NCBI RefSeq assembly: GCF_026000375.1
Contig: NZ_AP026708.1
Span: 622,501-686,500, forward strand
DNA: 64,000 nucleotides
Reading direction: 5' to 3'
Source: Pseudodesulfovibrio portus
GTDB taxonomy: Bacteria > Desulfobacterota > Desulfovibrionia > Desulfovibrionales > Desulfovibrionaceae
Shown: positions 16,687 to 25,676 of the stretch, one piece after another
How the letters are laid out: every line of letters begins with the position of its first letter
Numbering within the stretch: position 1 is the stretch's first letter
Made by a program: the position numbers and the translations under genes
Notes under the pieces: model-generated
The model's input: the letters and a program-made list of their open reading frames with translations, nothing else
Databases searched by the model: none
Told to the model about the DNA's origin: nothing

Positions 16687-17826
16687 CTACCCGTCCAGCC
16701 TGCGGCGCATTTTGATGGCCGTGAGCCCGAGCCAGAAGATGCCCGAGACCACCAGGAAGAGGAGGTTCGGCACCAGGATGGCCGCCACGTCGCCGGCCTG
16801 GAACAACGTCTGCAGCGCCTTGACGAAATAGCGGGCCGGGATGAGATAGGTCACGGCCTGGATGACGGCGGGCATGGACGCGATCTCGAAGATCAGCCCG
16901 GACAGCAGGACCGCCGGGAGGAAGGCGGCGTTGAGGGCGGCCTGGGCGGCGTTGAACTGGTTGCGCGTCAATGTGGAAAGCAGCAGCCCCAGTCCCAGCG
17001 AGCTGCCGAGGAAGAGGCTGGACGCGAGAAACATGGCCGGGATGGACCCGCGAAACGGCACGTCCATGATGAAGATGGCGATCAGCACGCAGATCGTCAT
17101 GGCCGTCATGGCCAGCACGTAATAGGGAAGGGTCTTGGACAGCAGGAGCTCGGACTTGCGCACCGGGGTCGCCAACAGCGCCTCCATGGTGCCCCGCTCC
17201 CACTCACGGGCCACCACAAGGGACGTGAGCAGCGCCCCGATGATGGTCATGACCACGGAGATGGAGCCGGGAATCAGGTAATTGCGGCTGATGGTCGTGG
17301 GATTGAACCAGTAGCGCGGCTCCAGGGTGACGGCCTGCGCCACGGACACGCCGTTGGCCTCGGCCCGCGAGGCAAGCCAGCTCTCGTACAGGCCGTAGGC
17401 ATAGCTCGAAACGAAATTCGCGGTGTTCGGCTCCGACCCGTCGGTGAGCACCTGGATCTGCGCACCGCCCCGGCCCGCCTCCACTTTGGCCGTGAAGTCC
17501 GCCGGGATGACGATGACGCCGCGCAGCCTGGCCAGCCTCAGGTCATCCTCGACCTCGGCCAGGGTGTTGGCGAACACCGGACGGATATAGGGCGAACCGG
17601 CCGCTGCCGCCGCGAAGCGCACGGCCTCCGCGCCGTGGTCCTCCATGACCACGCCCACGCCCAGCCGGTTGGTATCCAGTGAGATGCCGAAACCGAAAAT
17701 GAACAGCAGCCCCACGGGCAGGACGATGGCGATGAGCAGGCTGCTCGGGTCGCGCATGATCTGCCGCGCCTCCTTGAGGCACAGGGCGCAGGAACGGCGG
17801 AAGGAAAAGCCGGAGCGTCCGCTCAT
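16687..17826 (-). CDS. ABC-2 type exporter permease (YbhS-like)
   Basis: A 379-residue permease paralogous to the next gene downstream. It has an N-terminal cytoplasmic stretch CLKEARQIMRDPSSLL, one helix (LLIAIVLPVGLLFIFGFG), a long periplasmic domain and five C-terminal helices with REWERGTMEALLATPVRKSELL. It overlaps the fused ATPase gene by 4 bases. The two permeases probably make a heterodimer. It belongs to the YbhGFSR-like operon. Confidence 0.9.
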   Translation of the reverse strand: MSGRSGFSFRRSCALCLKEARQIMRDPSSLLIAIVLPVGLLFIFGFGISLDTNRLGVGVVMEDHGAEAVRFAAAAAGSPYIRPVFANTLAEVEDDLRLARLRGVIVIPADFTAKVEAGRGGAQIQVLTDGSEPNTANFVSSYAYGLYESWLASRAEANGVSVAQAVTLEPRYWFNPTTISRNYLIPGSISVVMTIIGALLTSLVVAREWERGTMEALLATPVRKSELLLSKTLPYYVLAMTAMTICVLIAIFIMDVPFRGSIPAMFLASSLFLGSSLGLGLLLSTLTRNQFNAAQAALNAAFLPAVLLSGLIFEIASMPAVIQAVTYLIPARYFVKALQTLFQAGDVAAILVPNLLFLVVSGIFWLGLTAIKMRRRLDG

Positions 17827-19586
17827 GCCGCCGCCTCCGTCTTGCGCCGGGCCTCGTCGTCACGATGGATCAGCTCGATGAAGGCCTCCTCGAAGGTCGG
17901 GTCGGGCGTGTCCGCGTCCGCCGCCTGCTTCTTCAGCTCGTCCGGCGGCCCGGCGGCGATCATGCGCCCGCGATAGATGAGCCCGATGCGGTCGCAATAC
18001 TCTGCCTCGTCCATGAAATGGGTGGTGACCATCACGGTGACGCCCTTGTCCACCAGGGCGTTGATGTGCATCCAGAACTCCCGCCGGGTCACCGGGTCCA
18101 CTCCCGAGGTGGGCTCGTCCAGGAACAGCAGCGGCGGCTCGTGCATCAACGCGCAGGCCAGCGCGAGGCGCTGCTTGAACCCGAGCGGCAGCTCTCCCGC
18201 CGTGACGCGGGCGTAGCGGCCAAGGTCGAAGCTCTCGGCCATCTGGGCGATCTTTCTGTCCTGCGCCTGCCCCTTCAGCCCGTAGATGCCGGAGAAGAAC
18301 TTGAGATTCTGCTCAACGCTGAGGTTGGAGTAGAGGGAAAACTTCTGCGCCATGTAGCCGAGTTTCTGACGCGCCCGCCCGGCACTGCGCTTGAGATCGA
18401 TGCCCATGACGTGGGCATCTCCCGAGGTCGGCCTGAGCAGCCCGCACATCATGCGGAAGGTGGTGGACTTGCCCGCGCCATTGGGACCGAGGAGCCCGAA
18501 GATTTCGCCCTCGCGCACGTCGAAGCTCACCTGGTCCGTGGCCGTGAAGTCGCCGAACCTGCGCGTCAGTTCACGGGCGCTGATGACCGCCTTCCTGTCC
18601 ACGCCCTCGCCGATGCGCACTTCCGGGGTGGTCTCGGCCAGCACGGACCGTCCGTCCGGGCCACCGCCCACGAGATCGATAAAGGCGTCCTCCAGCCGGG
18701 GCTCCACAGGCTCCACCGTGGCGTCCGGCTCCTTTGCCAGCAGGGCCCGATCCAGCCGTTCCACGCCTTCCTTGAGCACCAGGCGCACATTGTCCCCCTG
18801 GATCACGCCGTCCACCACCTGGGCGCTGCCGAGGGCGCGGCGGAGAAAATGCCGCCGATTGCCGGAAATATCCCGGACATGCACGCACCGCCCCCGCATG
18901 CGTTCGATCTGCTCCGCCGGTTCCCCGGAAAAGATCACGTGGCCGTCGCTCATCAGGCACAGCGAGTCGCACCGCTCGGCCTCGTCCAGATAGGCCGTTG
19001 CCCAGACCACGGCCATACCGCCCTCGGCCAGACTCTGCACCATGCCCCACAGGTCGCGCCGGGAAATGGGGTCCACTCCCACCCCCGGCTCGTCCAGCAG
19101 CAGGAGCTCCGGCTTGCCCACCAGGGTGCAGGCCAGCCCCAGTTTCTGTTTCATGCCGCCGGACAGCTTCCCGGCCAGCCGACCCGTGAACCGGTGCAGG
19201 TCCGTGAAATCTAGCAACCGCTCGAACTGGTCCGTGCGCTCCCGGCCGACAACACCGCGCAGGTCCGCATAAAGGACCAGGTTCTCCATGACGGTCAGGT
19301 CCTCGTACAGACCGAACTTCTGGGGCATGTAGCCGACTTTCAGGTGCAGGGCGTTGGCGTCGCGAATGGGGGCCAGGCCGACCACCTCCACCTCGCCCAT
19401 GGTAGGCTTCAACAGACCGGCCATGATCCGCATGAGCGTGGTCTTGCCCGCGCCGTCGGGACCGGCAAGACCGGTGATTATCCCGGCCCGGACGCGAATA
19501 TCCACGGCATCAAGGGCCCGCTGGTCCGCATTCTGCTCGGGATAGCGGTGCGTCAGCCCCTCGATTCGGACGGCAAGCTCCCCCAT
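17823..19586 (-). CDS. Tandem ABC transporter ATPase (YbhF-like, two nucleotide-binding domains)
   Basis: A 587-residue fusion of two ABC ATPase domains. NBD1 (about residues 5-230) has Walker A GPDGAGKTT, signature KLSGGMKQK, Walker B LLLLDEP and an ATAYLDEAERCD end where the usual H-loop His is missing, as in YbhF. NBD2 (about 340-560) has GPNGAGKST, the degenerate signature ELPLGFKQR, LLFLDEP and VTTHFMDEAEYCD with the His. It powers the two ABC-2 permeases. It begins 6 bases after the membrane-fusion protein gene. Confidence 0.92.
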   Translation of the reverse strand: MGELAVRIEGLTHRYPEQNADQRALDAVDIRVRAGIITGLAGPDGAGKTTLMRIMAGLLKPTMGEVEVVGLAPIRDANALHLKVGYMPQKFGLYEDLTVMENLVLYADLRGVVGRERTDQFERLLDFTDLHRFTGRLAGKLSGGMKQKLGLACTLVGKPELLLLDEPGVGVDPISRRDLWGMVQSLAEGGMAVVWATAYLDEAERCDSLCLMSDGHVIFSGEPAEQIERMRGRCVHVRDISGNRRHFLRRALGSAQVVDGVIQGDNVRLVLKEGVERLDRALLAKEPDATVEPVEPRLEDAFIDLVGGGPDGRSVLAETTPEVRIGEGVDRKAVISARELTRRFGDFTATDQVSFDVREGEIFGLLGPNGAGKSTTFRMMCGLLRPTSGDAHVMGIDLKRSAGRARQKLGYMAQKFSLYSNLSVEQNLKFFSGIYGLKGQAQDRKIAQMAESFDLGRYARVTAGELPLGFKQRLALACALMHEPPLLFLDEPTSGVDPVTRREFWMHINALVDKGVTVMVTTHFMDEAEYCDRIGLIYRGRMIAAGPPDELKKQAADADTPDPTFEEAFIELIHRDDEARRKTEAAA

Positions 19587-19592
19587 GGGTCC

Positions 19593-20576
19593 CTACCGCT
19601 CCTCTCGGGCCAGACGCACCGTGACCGGCATGCCCTGCCGCAGGATTGCGTCCCCTTCCTCCACCGTGATGCGGAGACGATAGACGAGCGCCGTTCGCAG
19701 GTCCTGCGTCTCCACCTGCTTGGGCGTGAATTCGGCGCGCGGAGAAACAAAGCCCACGGTGCCCGCATAGGGCTTGTCAGGGCGGGAATCGGTGAAAACG
19801 AGGACCTTGGTGCCTGGAGCGACGCGCCCCAGGTCCGGCTCGTTTACGTAGGCGCGCACCCGGACGGGACGGTCCAGCGACAGGGCCACCACGGGCGTTC
19901 CCGCCGCGACCATGGTGCCGGGCTCGACCACGCGGGTCAGGACCATGCCGACATCCGGCGACACCAGGGTGGCGTCGCTCAACTGCAGGGCCGCGGTGTC
20001 GCGCTGGGCCTCGGCCACCTGCCGCTCGGCCACGGCCTTGGCCACTTCTTCGGTGCGCGCGCCGTTTCTGGCCTCGAAATACGACTGCTGCGCGGCCTGA
20101 TACTCGGACCGGGCCTGGTCCCAGGCCGCCTTGGCGTTGTCGAACTCCTGCCTGGAAATGGAGTTGGAGGACAACAGGTCGCGCTGCCGATTGAAGGTCG
20201 TCTCGGCATTGGCTGCGGCCACGTGCAGGGCCTCCTTCTTGGCCTTGAGCCGGGCGATCTCCTCGCCTCTGGACCCGGCACGCAACAACGCCTCTCCCGC
20301 CTCGGCGGCGGCCAGAGCCGCCTCGGCCTGCGCCAACTTGGCGGCCAGGGGCTCGGGATCGACAACGGCGATGACGTCGCCCGGGGCCACCCGATCGCCC
20401 TCCTCCACCAATACGTCGGACACGCGGCCGTCGATGCGGAAGGAGAGATTGACCTCACGGATATCGACATTACCGCTCAACACCAGTTCCTGGCCGTTGT
20501 GATTGCGGCTGTTCCAATAGTACCACCCGCCAACGGCGACGAACAGGATGAGAATGATGGGTATTGCACGCTTCAT
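19593..20576 (-). CDS. HlyD-family membrane fusion protein (YbhG-like)
   Basis: A 327-residue periplasmic adaptor with an N-terminal anchor helix (IPIILILFVAVGGWYYW), a lipoyl-like half-motif GRVSDVLVEEGDRVAPGDVIAVVDPEPL, a long coiled-coil hairpin (about residues 75-200, rich in Ala, Glu and Arg), and a beta-barrel domain with VEPGTMVAAGTPVVAL. It connects the ABC exporter to the outer membrane, probably with a TolC-type channel encoded elsewhere. First gene of the operon. Confidence 0.9.
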   Translation of the reverse strand: MKRAIPIILILFVAVGGWYYWNSRNHNGQELVLSGNVDIREVNLSFRIDGRVSDVLVEEGDRVAPGDVIAVVDPEPLAAKLAQAEAALAAAEAGEALLRAGSRGEEIARLKAKKEALHVAAANAETTFNRQRDLLSSNSISRQEFDNAKAAWDQARSEYQAAQQSYFEARNGARTEEVAKAVAERQVAEAQRDTAALQLSDATLVSPDVGMVLTRVVEPGTMVAAGTPVVALSLDRPVRVRAYVNEPDLGRVAPGTKVLVFTDSRPDKPYAGTVGFVSPRAEFTPKQVETQDLRTALVYRLRITVEEGDAILRQGMPVTVRLAREER

Positions 20577-20604
20577 GTATCAGGCTCCTTAAGGCAATGC
20601 ATAT

Positions 20605-20633
20605 ACGATAATAGCCCGAAAGTCCTTGTTCAA
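20605..20633 (-). promoter_or_regulatory. Candidate promoter of the ybhGFSR-like operon
   Basis: On the minus strand, TTGAAC (20628-20633), a 17-base spacer and TATCGT (20605-20610) lie about 30 bases before the HlyD-like start. Each hexamer matches consensus at four of six positions, so this is a moderate candidate. Confidence 0.4.
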
Positions 20634-20672
20634 GAGACAACTTGCATGAAAATCAATTAATTCATCCACCCC

Positions 20673-20704
20673 AAAAAAAAGGGACGACCGTCAGGCCGTC
20701 CCCA
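20673..20704 (-). terminator. Intrinsic terminator of the adhesin-head-like gene
   Basis: On the minus strand a GGGACGGCC-TGAC-GGTCGTCCC-type hairpin (20681-20703) is followed by eight T residues, 23 bases after the stop at 20727. Confidence 0.88.
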
Positions 20705-20726
20705 ATGAAAACCGTAAAACGAGACC

Positions 20727-21320
20727 CTAGCAGAAATGCGGGGAATCGATGATGTGCTGGATGGCGTCGGCCACCGGATCATGGATGTCGGCCAGGGAGC
20801 CGATGACCGGATCGGCGTCGAAACGGAAAACGGACACGCCCGCCAGGGCCACGTCGCCATGGGCGGAAAGCACGTCGTCAAAGGCAAGGGGCTCCCCGAC
20901 TGAGGGCGCTCCCAGTGAGGAATGATCCTCGGGAAGGGCATCATCCTGCACGTCCTGAACGCCCGGGATGGCGTCAAGCGGCGCGAGCTCCCGGCCGTTT
21001 CCCTCCATCTCCTCCTCGGTTCCCGCAGCGGTCTCGATATCCAGGCCCGCGCCGCTGAAGGCGAAGAGATAGACGTCGCCCGGGACGGTCTCACCCCCGT
21101 ACAACTGGAACTCGGGAAGCGTGCCCTCGTTGGCCATGGTCTGGTAATCCTTGATCACCACGGCGCCGCCGGTCTCGCCGGTCAGGACAAGATCATTGCC
21201 GTTACAGGAGAACAGGACTTCGGAAACAAAGAAATTGAATTTGACCGGAACGTCCGAAGAAAAACTGTATTCAACGGTCTCACCAGCCTCCGGAAGGGAT
21301 ACCTGCAGCATTTCCGCCAC
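20727..21320 (-). CDS. Stand-alone protein resembling the N-terminal head of large secreted adhesins
   Basis: A 197-residue acidic protein without a signal peptide. Residues 1-80 (VSLPEAGETVEYSFSS, NFFVSEVLFSCNGNDLVL, GGAVVIKDYQTM, PEFQLYGGETVPG) resemble the cytoplasm-side N-terminal module seen in giant type I-secreted adhesins of Desulfovibrio-type bacteria. No repeat region follows. The middle (about 100-150) is acidic and low complexity, and the C-terminus ends DSPHFC. The start is GTG at 21320 with AGGAGG five bases upstream. It has its own near-consensus promoter and strong terminator, so it is monocistronic. Function unknown; the resemblance is by eye. Confidence 0.7.
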   Translation of the reverse strand: MAEMLQVSLPEAGETVEYSFSSDVPVKFNFFVSEVLFSCNGNDLVLTGETGGAVVIKDYQTMANEGTLPEFQLYGGETVPGDVYLFAFSGAGLDIETAAGTEEEMEGNGRELAPLDAIPGVQDVQDDALPEDHSSLGAPSVGEPLAFDDVLSAHGDVALAGVSVFRFDADPVIGSLADIHDPVADAIQHIIDSPHFC

Positions 21321-21383
21321 GACAGCCTCCTGAACACTAAAAAAAGTCTAGAATTTCAGATTGATGCCAATTTCACTTTTTTA

Positions 21384-21412
21384 ATACTAGCACCGTTGGA
21401 AAAAGTTGTCAA
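21384..21412 (-). promoter_or_regulatory. Near-consensus sigma-70 promoter of the adhesin-head-like gene
   Basis: On the minus strand, a perfect TTGACA (21407-21412), a 17-base spacer and TAGTAT (21384-21389, five of six). The predicted start near 21377 gives a leader of about 56 bases. This is the best housekeeping-type promoter seen in the window. Confidence 0.8.
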
Positions 21413-21524
21413 AATATATTAATATTTCTCAATGTTACCATGTGGAAAACTAAACATTCCCGCGAGTTCCCATCTCGCTGCCGGGCTTGCATCCCCGCCC
21501 TTTTTATGCCCATATTCCCGCACC

Positions 21525-22592
21525 ATGACAGCATTCAGCGACAACACCGTGGGGGCCCTGGAATTCACCGTCACCTGGGAAAAGGACGGACTGACCCATG
21601 AGGAATGGTATCTCGGCAGAAAGTTCAATCCCGTGAACGACGTATTCCCGCGCGGCATGCGCGAGGCCCTGGAGGGCAAACGGGCCGGGGAATCCGTGAC
21701 CATGACCTATGAGCCGCGCCTGTGCATTCCCCGCCACAAGGACTCCCTGGTGCAGACTTTCGGTCTGGACCGGCTGCGCAGGAAAACCGTGGACGGACGT
21801 CCCGTCATCCCGCTTGAGGGACGGTTCTATCCACAGGGGCACATCAACGGGCTGCTGGACGTCTACCCGGACACCCTGACGCCCTTCCGGCTCATCGAAC
21901 TGGATGACGACACCTTTACCGCCGACCGCAACCATCCCCTGGCCACCATCCCGGTGACCGTCACGGCCACGGTTCAGCATGTGGAGGAGCGCGACACCGG
22001 GACCTACGGCTCCCTGACGCACTGGCGCGAGGCGACCTGCGACTGGGGGCCCGGCATGCAGGCCATGTTCGACGGCGAGCCGACGACCTTTTTCCATTCA
22101 AACTTCTTCGACCGGGTGGACAATTCGGACACGGAATTCACCCCGCCCGCCATGGACGAGACGGCCCGCAACAACCTGTCGGCCATCCGGGCCCGGCTCA
22201 TCGAGCCCGGCATGCGGGTCCTGGACTTCTCGCTGGGCTCCGCGCGCCCCCAGGGCAAATTCGACGCCGCCGTGTGCACCTGCTCCGTGGAGTACATGAC
22301 CCGCCCGGTGGACATCCTGCGCTACGTGGCGCACTTCCTGGAGCCCGGCGCGCCCGTGGTCGTCGGCTTCACCAACCGCCACGACCCGGACCGGGTCATC
22401 CGGGGATGGACCGAGCTGCACGAATTCGAGAGGATGGGTTTGACCCTGGAATACCTGCGCGTGGCCGACCTGTTCGAAAACGCCGGGACCATGTCCATGC
22501 GCAACGACTGGCGCAGGGAAAACGATCCCCGCTTCCTGGCGACCAAAGGCGTCAGCGACCCGGTGTACGTCGCCTACGGCCACAAGAGGTAG
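21525..22592 (+). CDS. FKBP-type (SlyD-like) domain fused to a methyltransferase-like domain
   Basis: A 355-residue protein. Residues 5-150 resemble an FKBP/SlyD peptidyl-prolyl isomerase: GALEFTVTWEKDG at the start, GMREALEGKRAGESVTMTYEP in the middle, and a DRNHPLATIPVTVTATVQ end like the SlyD GNHPLAG strand. Residues 185-355 resemble a Rossmann methyltransferase: MRVLDFSLGSARPQGKFDAAVCTCSVEYM and FLEPGAPVVVGFTNR (motifs II and III), but the glycine-rich SAM loop is shortened and not canonical. I chose the ATG at 21525; an upstream ATG at 21432 has no better ribosome-binding site. Function unknown; possibly protein folding coupled to modification. Confidence 0.75.
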   Translation: MTAFSDNTVGALEFTVTWEKDGLTHEEWYLGRKFNPVNDVFPRGMREALEGKRAGESVTMTYEPRLCIPRHKDSLVQTFGLDRLRRKTVDGRPVIPLEGRFYPQGHINGLLDVYPDTLTPFRLIELDDDTFTADRNHPLATIPVTVTATVQHVEERDTGTYGSLTHWREATCDWGPGMQAMFDGEPTTFFHSNFFDRVDNSDTEFTPPAMDETARNNLSAIRARLIEPGMRVLDFSLGSARPQGKFDAAVCTCSVEYMTRPVDILRYVAHFLEPGAPVVVGFTNRHDPDRVIRGWTELHEFERMGLTLEYLRVADLFENAGTMSMRNDWRRENDPRFLATKGVSDPVYVAYGHKR

Positions 22593-23029
22593 GATACGCC
22601 CGATCATGCTGGGGATGAACGACTCTTTCCACCCCTATGGCCTGCTTGAACCGCGGCCTTCTGCGCGGATCGAAGAAGGAATGCCCTGCGTCCGGGAGCC
22701 GACCATTATCCGTGCGTCATCGATGAATTGCCAAAGTTCGATCCATCGACCGTCCAGGGGCCGCCAGATCAGGGGACTTCGGCGCTCTCAGTCTGCGCCG
22801 CAGCTCCACGATATCCGGAGCCGTCTCTAAATTCTTCGAGGAATTGAACCAGGTCAACGTCCCTGCGGAGATAACGATAAAACCATGAAGAGTGTCAGAA
22901 TGGACACGTGGAGTGTGGTACGGGTTATCAATACCACAGCGGATACCTCCTGGTTGAGCCGACGACGACTGTGTCCGATAACACAAACTCAGAATCATTG
23001 GCTTATACTTACAACATGGCGGAAGAAAA
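22593..23029. other. Gap without a convincing gene
   Basis: About 440 bases with several overlapping short open frames on both strands (for example 22606-22830 plus and 22717-22998 minus). None has a ribosome-binding site or recognisable product. Two different plus-strand frames between about 22670 and 22880 read like protein sequence, which could mean a decayed gene with frameshifts, but no family could be named. Confidence 0.4.
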
Positions 23030-23057
23030 AACCCCGGGGGATGAATCCCCCGGGGTT
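23030..23057 (-). terminator. Intrinsic terminator of the thi operon
   Basis: A perfect stem AACCCCGGGGG / CCCCCGGGGTT with a six-base loop, followed on the minus strand by TTTTTCTTC. It lies about 24 bases beyond the thiC stop. Confidence 0.92.
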
Positions 23058-23080
23058 CCGGTTTGCAGATGGCCGAAAGC

Positions 23081-24388
23081 CTAATCGTCCAGCTGGATGT
23101 CCTTGCCTTCGAGCACGCGGTTCATATTGCGCACCGCGCACATCTTGCCGCACATGGAGCAGGAATCCTCGTGCTCCGGCTTGGAGGACTCGCGGTACTC
23201 GCGCGGCCTGTCCTGGTCCATGGCCAGGTTGAACATGCCCTCCCAGTCCAGGGCGGCGCGGGCCTTGGCCATCTCGTCGTCCCAGTCGCGCGCACCGGGA
23301 TAGCCGTTGGCGATGTCGGCGGCGTGGGCGGCGATGCGGGTGGCGATGATGCCCTCCTTCATGTCCTCCAGGGTGGGCAGGCGCAGGTGCTCGGCCGGGG
23401 TGACGTAGCACAGGAAGTCGGCACCGGACATGGCCGCGATGGCCCCGCCGATGGCCGAGGTGATGTGGTCATAGCCAGGGGCCACGTCCGTGACGATGGG
23501 GCCGAGGACGTAGAACGGCGCGCCGTGGCAGAGGCGTTTTTCCATCATCATGTTGCCCGCGATCTCGTTCATGGCCATGTGGCCGGGACCTTCGATCATG
23601 ACCTGGACGTTGCGCTCCCAGGCGCGCCTGGTCAGCTCGCCCAGGTTGATCAGTTCCTCGACCTGGCTGGCGTCGGTGGCGTCGTGCAGGCAGCCGGGGC
23701 GGCAGCCGTCGCCGAGGCTCAGGGTAACGTCGTACTCCTCGCAGATGTCCAGCAACCGGTCGTAGTGCTCGTAGAACGGGTTCTCGGCGTTGTTGATCTC
23801 CATCCAGGTGAAGAGCAGGGAGCCGCCCCGGGACACGATGTTGGTCAGCCGCTTGCCCTGCTTGACGATGTCGGCGGTGTGCCTGTTCAGGCCTGCGTGG
23901 ATGGTCAGGAAGTCCACGCCGTCCTCCACGTGCCGCTGCACCACGTCGAAGAACTCGTCCACGGTGATGTCCTGGAGATTCTTGTCGTAGAAGCCCACTG
24001 CGTCGTAGATGGGCACGGTGCCGATCATGGCCGGGGACATCTTGACCAGGGCCTGGCGGAACTCCTGGGTCTTGCCGTAGCAGGACAGGTCCATGATCGC
24101 CTCGGCCTTCAGGTCAAGGGCGGCCTGCACCTTTTCCAGTTCCGGCTCGATGGCCGAGCAGTCCTTGGAGATGCCGAGGTTGACGTTGAGCTTGGTGCGC
24201 ATGCCCTCGCCCACGGCCTCTGCGTCGAGCGAGGTGTGATTCTTGTTGGCCGGGATGATGACGGTCCCCTTGGCCATGCGCTCCATCAAATCCTCGACCC
24301 GGATGTTCTCCTTGCGGGCCACGGTTTCCATCTGGGGGGTGACGATACCCTTGCGGGCCGCGTCCATCTGTGTGGTGTACGATGCCAT
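23081..24388 (-). CDS. thiC: Phosphomethylpyrimidine synthase
   Basis: A 435-residue radical SAM enzyme that rearranges aminoimidazole ribotide into HMP-phosphate, the pyrimidine half of thiamine. The C-terminal cluster motif [11 protein letters not shown] (CX2CX4C, near residue 413) is present, as are [35 protein letters not shown] and [15 protein letters not shown]. Length fits the shorter anaerobe ThiC. Last gene of the operon thiSGHFEC, 2-3 bases after thiE, and controlled by the upstream TPP riboswitch. Confidence 0.96.
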   Translation of the reverse strand: MASYTTQMDAARKGIVTPQMETVARKENIRVEDLMERMAKGTVIIPANKNHTSLDAEAVGEGMRTKLNVNLGISKDCSAIEPELEKVQAALDLKAEAIMDLSCYGKTQEFRQALVKMSPAMIGTVPIYDAVGFYDKNLQDITVDEFFDVVQRHVEDGVDFLTIHAGLNRHTADIVKQGKRLTNIVSRGGSLLFTWMEINNAENPFYEHYDRLLDICEEYDVTLSLGDGCRPGCLHDATDASQVEELINLGELTRRAWERNVQVMIEGPGHMAMNEIAGNMMMEKRLCHGAPFYVLGPIVTDVAPGYDHITSAIGGAIAAMSGADFLCYVTPAEHLRLPTLEDMKEGIIATRIAAHAADIANGYPGARDWDDEMAKARAALDWEGMFNLAMDQDRPREYRESSKPEHEDSCSMCGKMCAVRNMNRVLEGKDIQLDD

Positions 24389-24390
24389 AT

Positions 24391-25044
24391 CTACTCCTTG
24401 GCGGCTTCGACGGCTTGCCGAAGCGCGGCTATTTTTCCCTTGATATCCGTTTCACCGACGATCTCCGTGATCAGGGCCACGCAGCGCGCACCCCGACGGA
24501 ACACCTCGCCGACGTTGTGTTCCTTGATGCCGCCGATGGCCACGAAGGGAATGTCCAGGTTCCCGGCGACATATTCCAAATATTCGAATCCCACGGGGTC
24601 CACGACGTCCTCCTTGGTGAACGTCCTGAAGATCGGGCCGACCCCGATGTAGTCCGCCCCGCTCTCCACGGCCTTGAGGGCCTCCTCCGGGGTGTGGGTG
24701 GACAGCCCGATGGCCATCTTCTCGCCCACCAGCCTACGGACCTCGGGCACGGGCAGGTCCTCCTGTCCCACATGCACGCCGTCGGCATCCACCAGGATGG
24801 CGATGTCGATGTCGTCGTTGACGATGAAGGCCGCCCCCGCCTCGCGGGTCATTTTGCGGATGGCCAGGCACTCCTCGAGCTTGGCCCCGGCCTTCTTCTC
24901 CTTTTCCCGATACTGGATCAGCCTGATGCCCGCGTCGAGCATCTCACGGACCACCTCGACGTTGGAGCGGCCCAGGGAGAACTTCTCGCCGGTCAGGCAG
25001 TAGATGTCCGTATCCAGGATGTTCCTGCGGGTGATTGCGCCCAT
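24391..25044 (-). CDS. thiE: Thiamine-phosphate synthase
   Basis: A 217-residue TIM-barrel enzyme joining HMP-PP and thiazole phosphate. Motifs: [40 protein letters not shown] (substrate-binding), [21 protein letters not shown] and FVAIGGI. I chose the ATG at 25044, which overlaps the thiF stop as ATGA; the sequence upstream in this frame is antisense to nothing known and lies inside thiF. Full length. Confidence 0.93.
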   Translation of the reverse strand: MGAITRRNILDTDIYCLTGEKFSLGRSNVEVVREMLDAGIRLIQYREKEKKAGAKLEECLAIRKMTREAGAAFIVNDDIDIAILVDADGVHVGQEDLPVPEVRRLVGEKMAIGLSTHTPEEALKAVESGADYIGVGPIFRTFTKEDVVDPVGFEYLEYVAGNLDIPFVAIGGIKEHNVGEVFRRGARCVALITEIVGETDIKGKIAALRQAVEAAKE

Positions 25045-25676
25045 CACATTACTCCTTCCCGATAAAGGTATTGCTTGAGGAAATGGTCCAGCACCACGTC
25101 CGCCTGCTTGGCGGCGGCAACGCCGACCCGAGGCGACATGGGCGGCGTCGTGCCGCCGCATTCGGTCTTCTCGTCGCCAATGAGGTAGAAATTTTCCCGC
25201 ACCTTGCGGGTGACCAGGGCGTCGGAATTCCCGACCCCGCCCAGGCCGGATGCGGCCACCACCAGCTTGCCGGTGGGAACCAGGCTCTCGACCAGGACGG
25301 CCTTGGCCTCGGGCCGGTCGAACGCTTCCACCACCGCATGGCAGTCCGCGAAAATATCGGCCATGTTCTCCGACGTGGCCGCCACGTCATGCAACACAAG
25401 CTCGCAGTCCGGGTTCACGGCCACCAGGTTCTCGGCCAGGGCCCCGACCTTGCGCATGGACACCTGCCCCATGGTGAAGGCCTGGCGGTTGAGATTGGAC
25501 GGATCGACGTGATCCAGGTCCACCAGCACGAACCGCCGGAACCCTGAGCGAACCAGATGCATGGCGCAGTTGGAGCCCAGTCCGCCGCACCCGGCGATGC
25601 CGACCGTGAGCCCCTGCAGGAACCTGAGCCGCTTCTCGCCGAGGTAGACCGCTATGCCGCGTTCGGCGACGTTCAC
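25044..25676 (-). CDS. thiF: ThiF-family sulfur-carrier adenylyltransferase
   Basis: A 210-residue E1-like enzyme that adenylates the C-terminal glycine of ThiS so sulfur can be attached. The ATP-binding GCGGLGSN (near residue 29) is followed by FVLVDLDHVDPSNLNRQ, typical of MoeB/ThiF, and a KVGALAENL segment. It is the short form (family 2) without the zinc-binding CXXC pairs of MoeB, common in anaerobes. It overlaps thiH by 4 bases and thiE by 1 base. Confidence 0.9.
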   Translation of the reverse strand: MNVAERGIAVYLGEKRLRFLQGLTVGIAGCGGLGSNCAMHLVRSGFRRFVLVDLDHVDPSNLNRQAFTMGQVSMRKVGALAENLVAVNPDCELVLHDVAATSENMADIFADCHAVVEAFDRPEAKAVLVESLVPTGKLVVAASGLGGVGNSDALVTRKVRENFYLIGDEKTECGGTTPPMSPRVGVAAAKQADVVLDHFLKQYLYREGVM

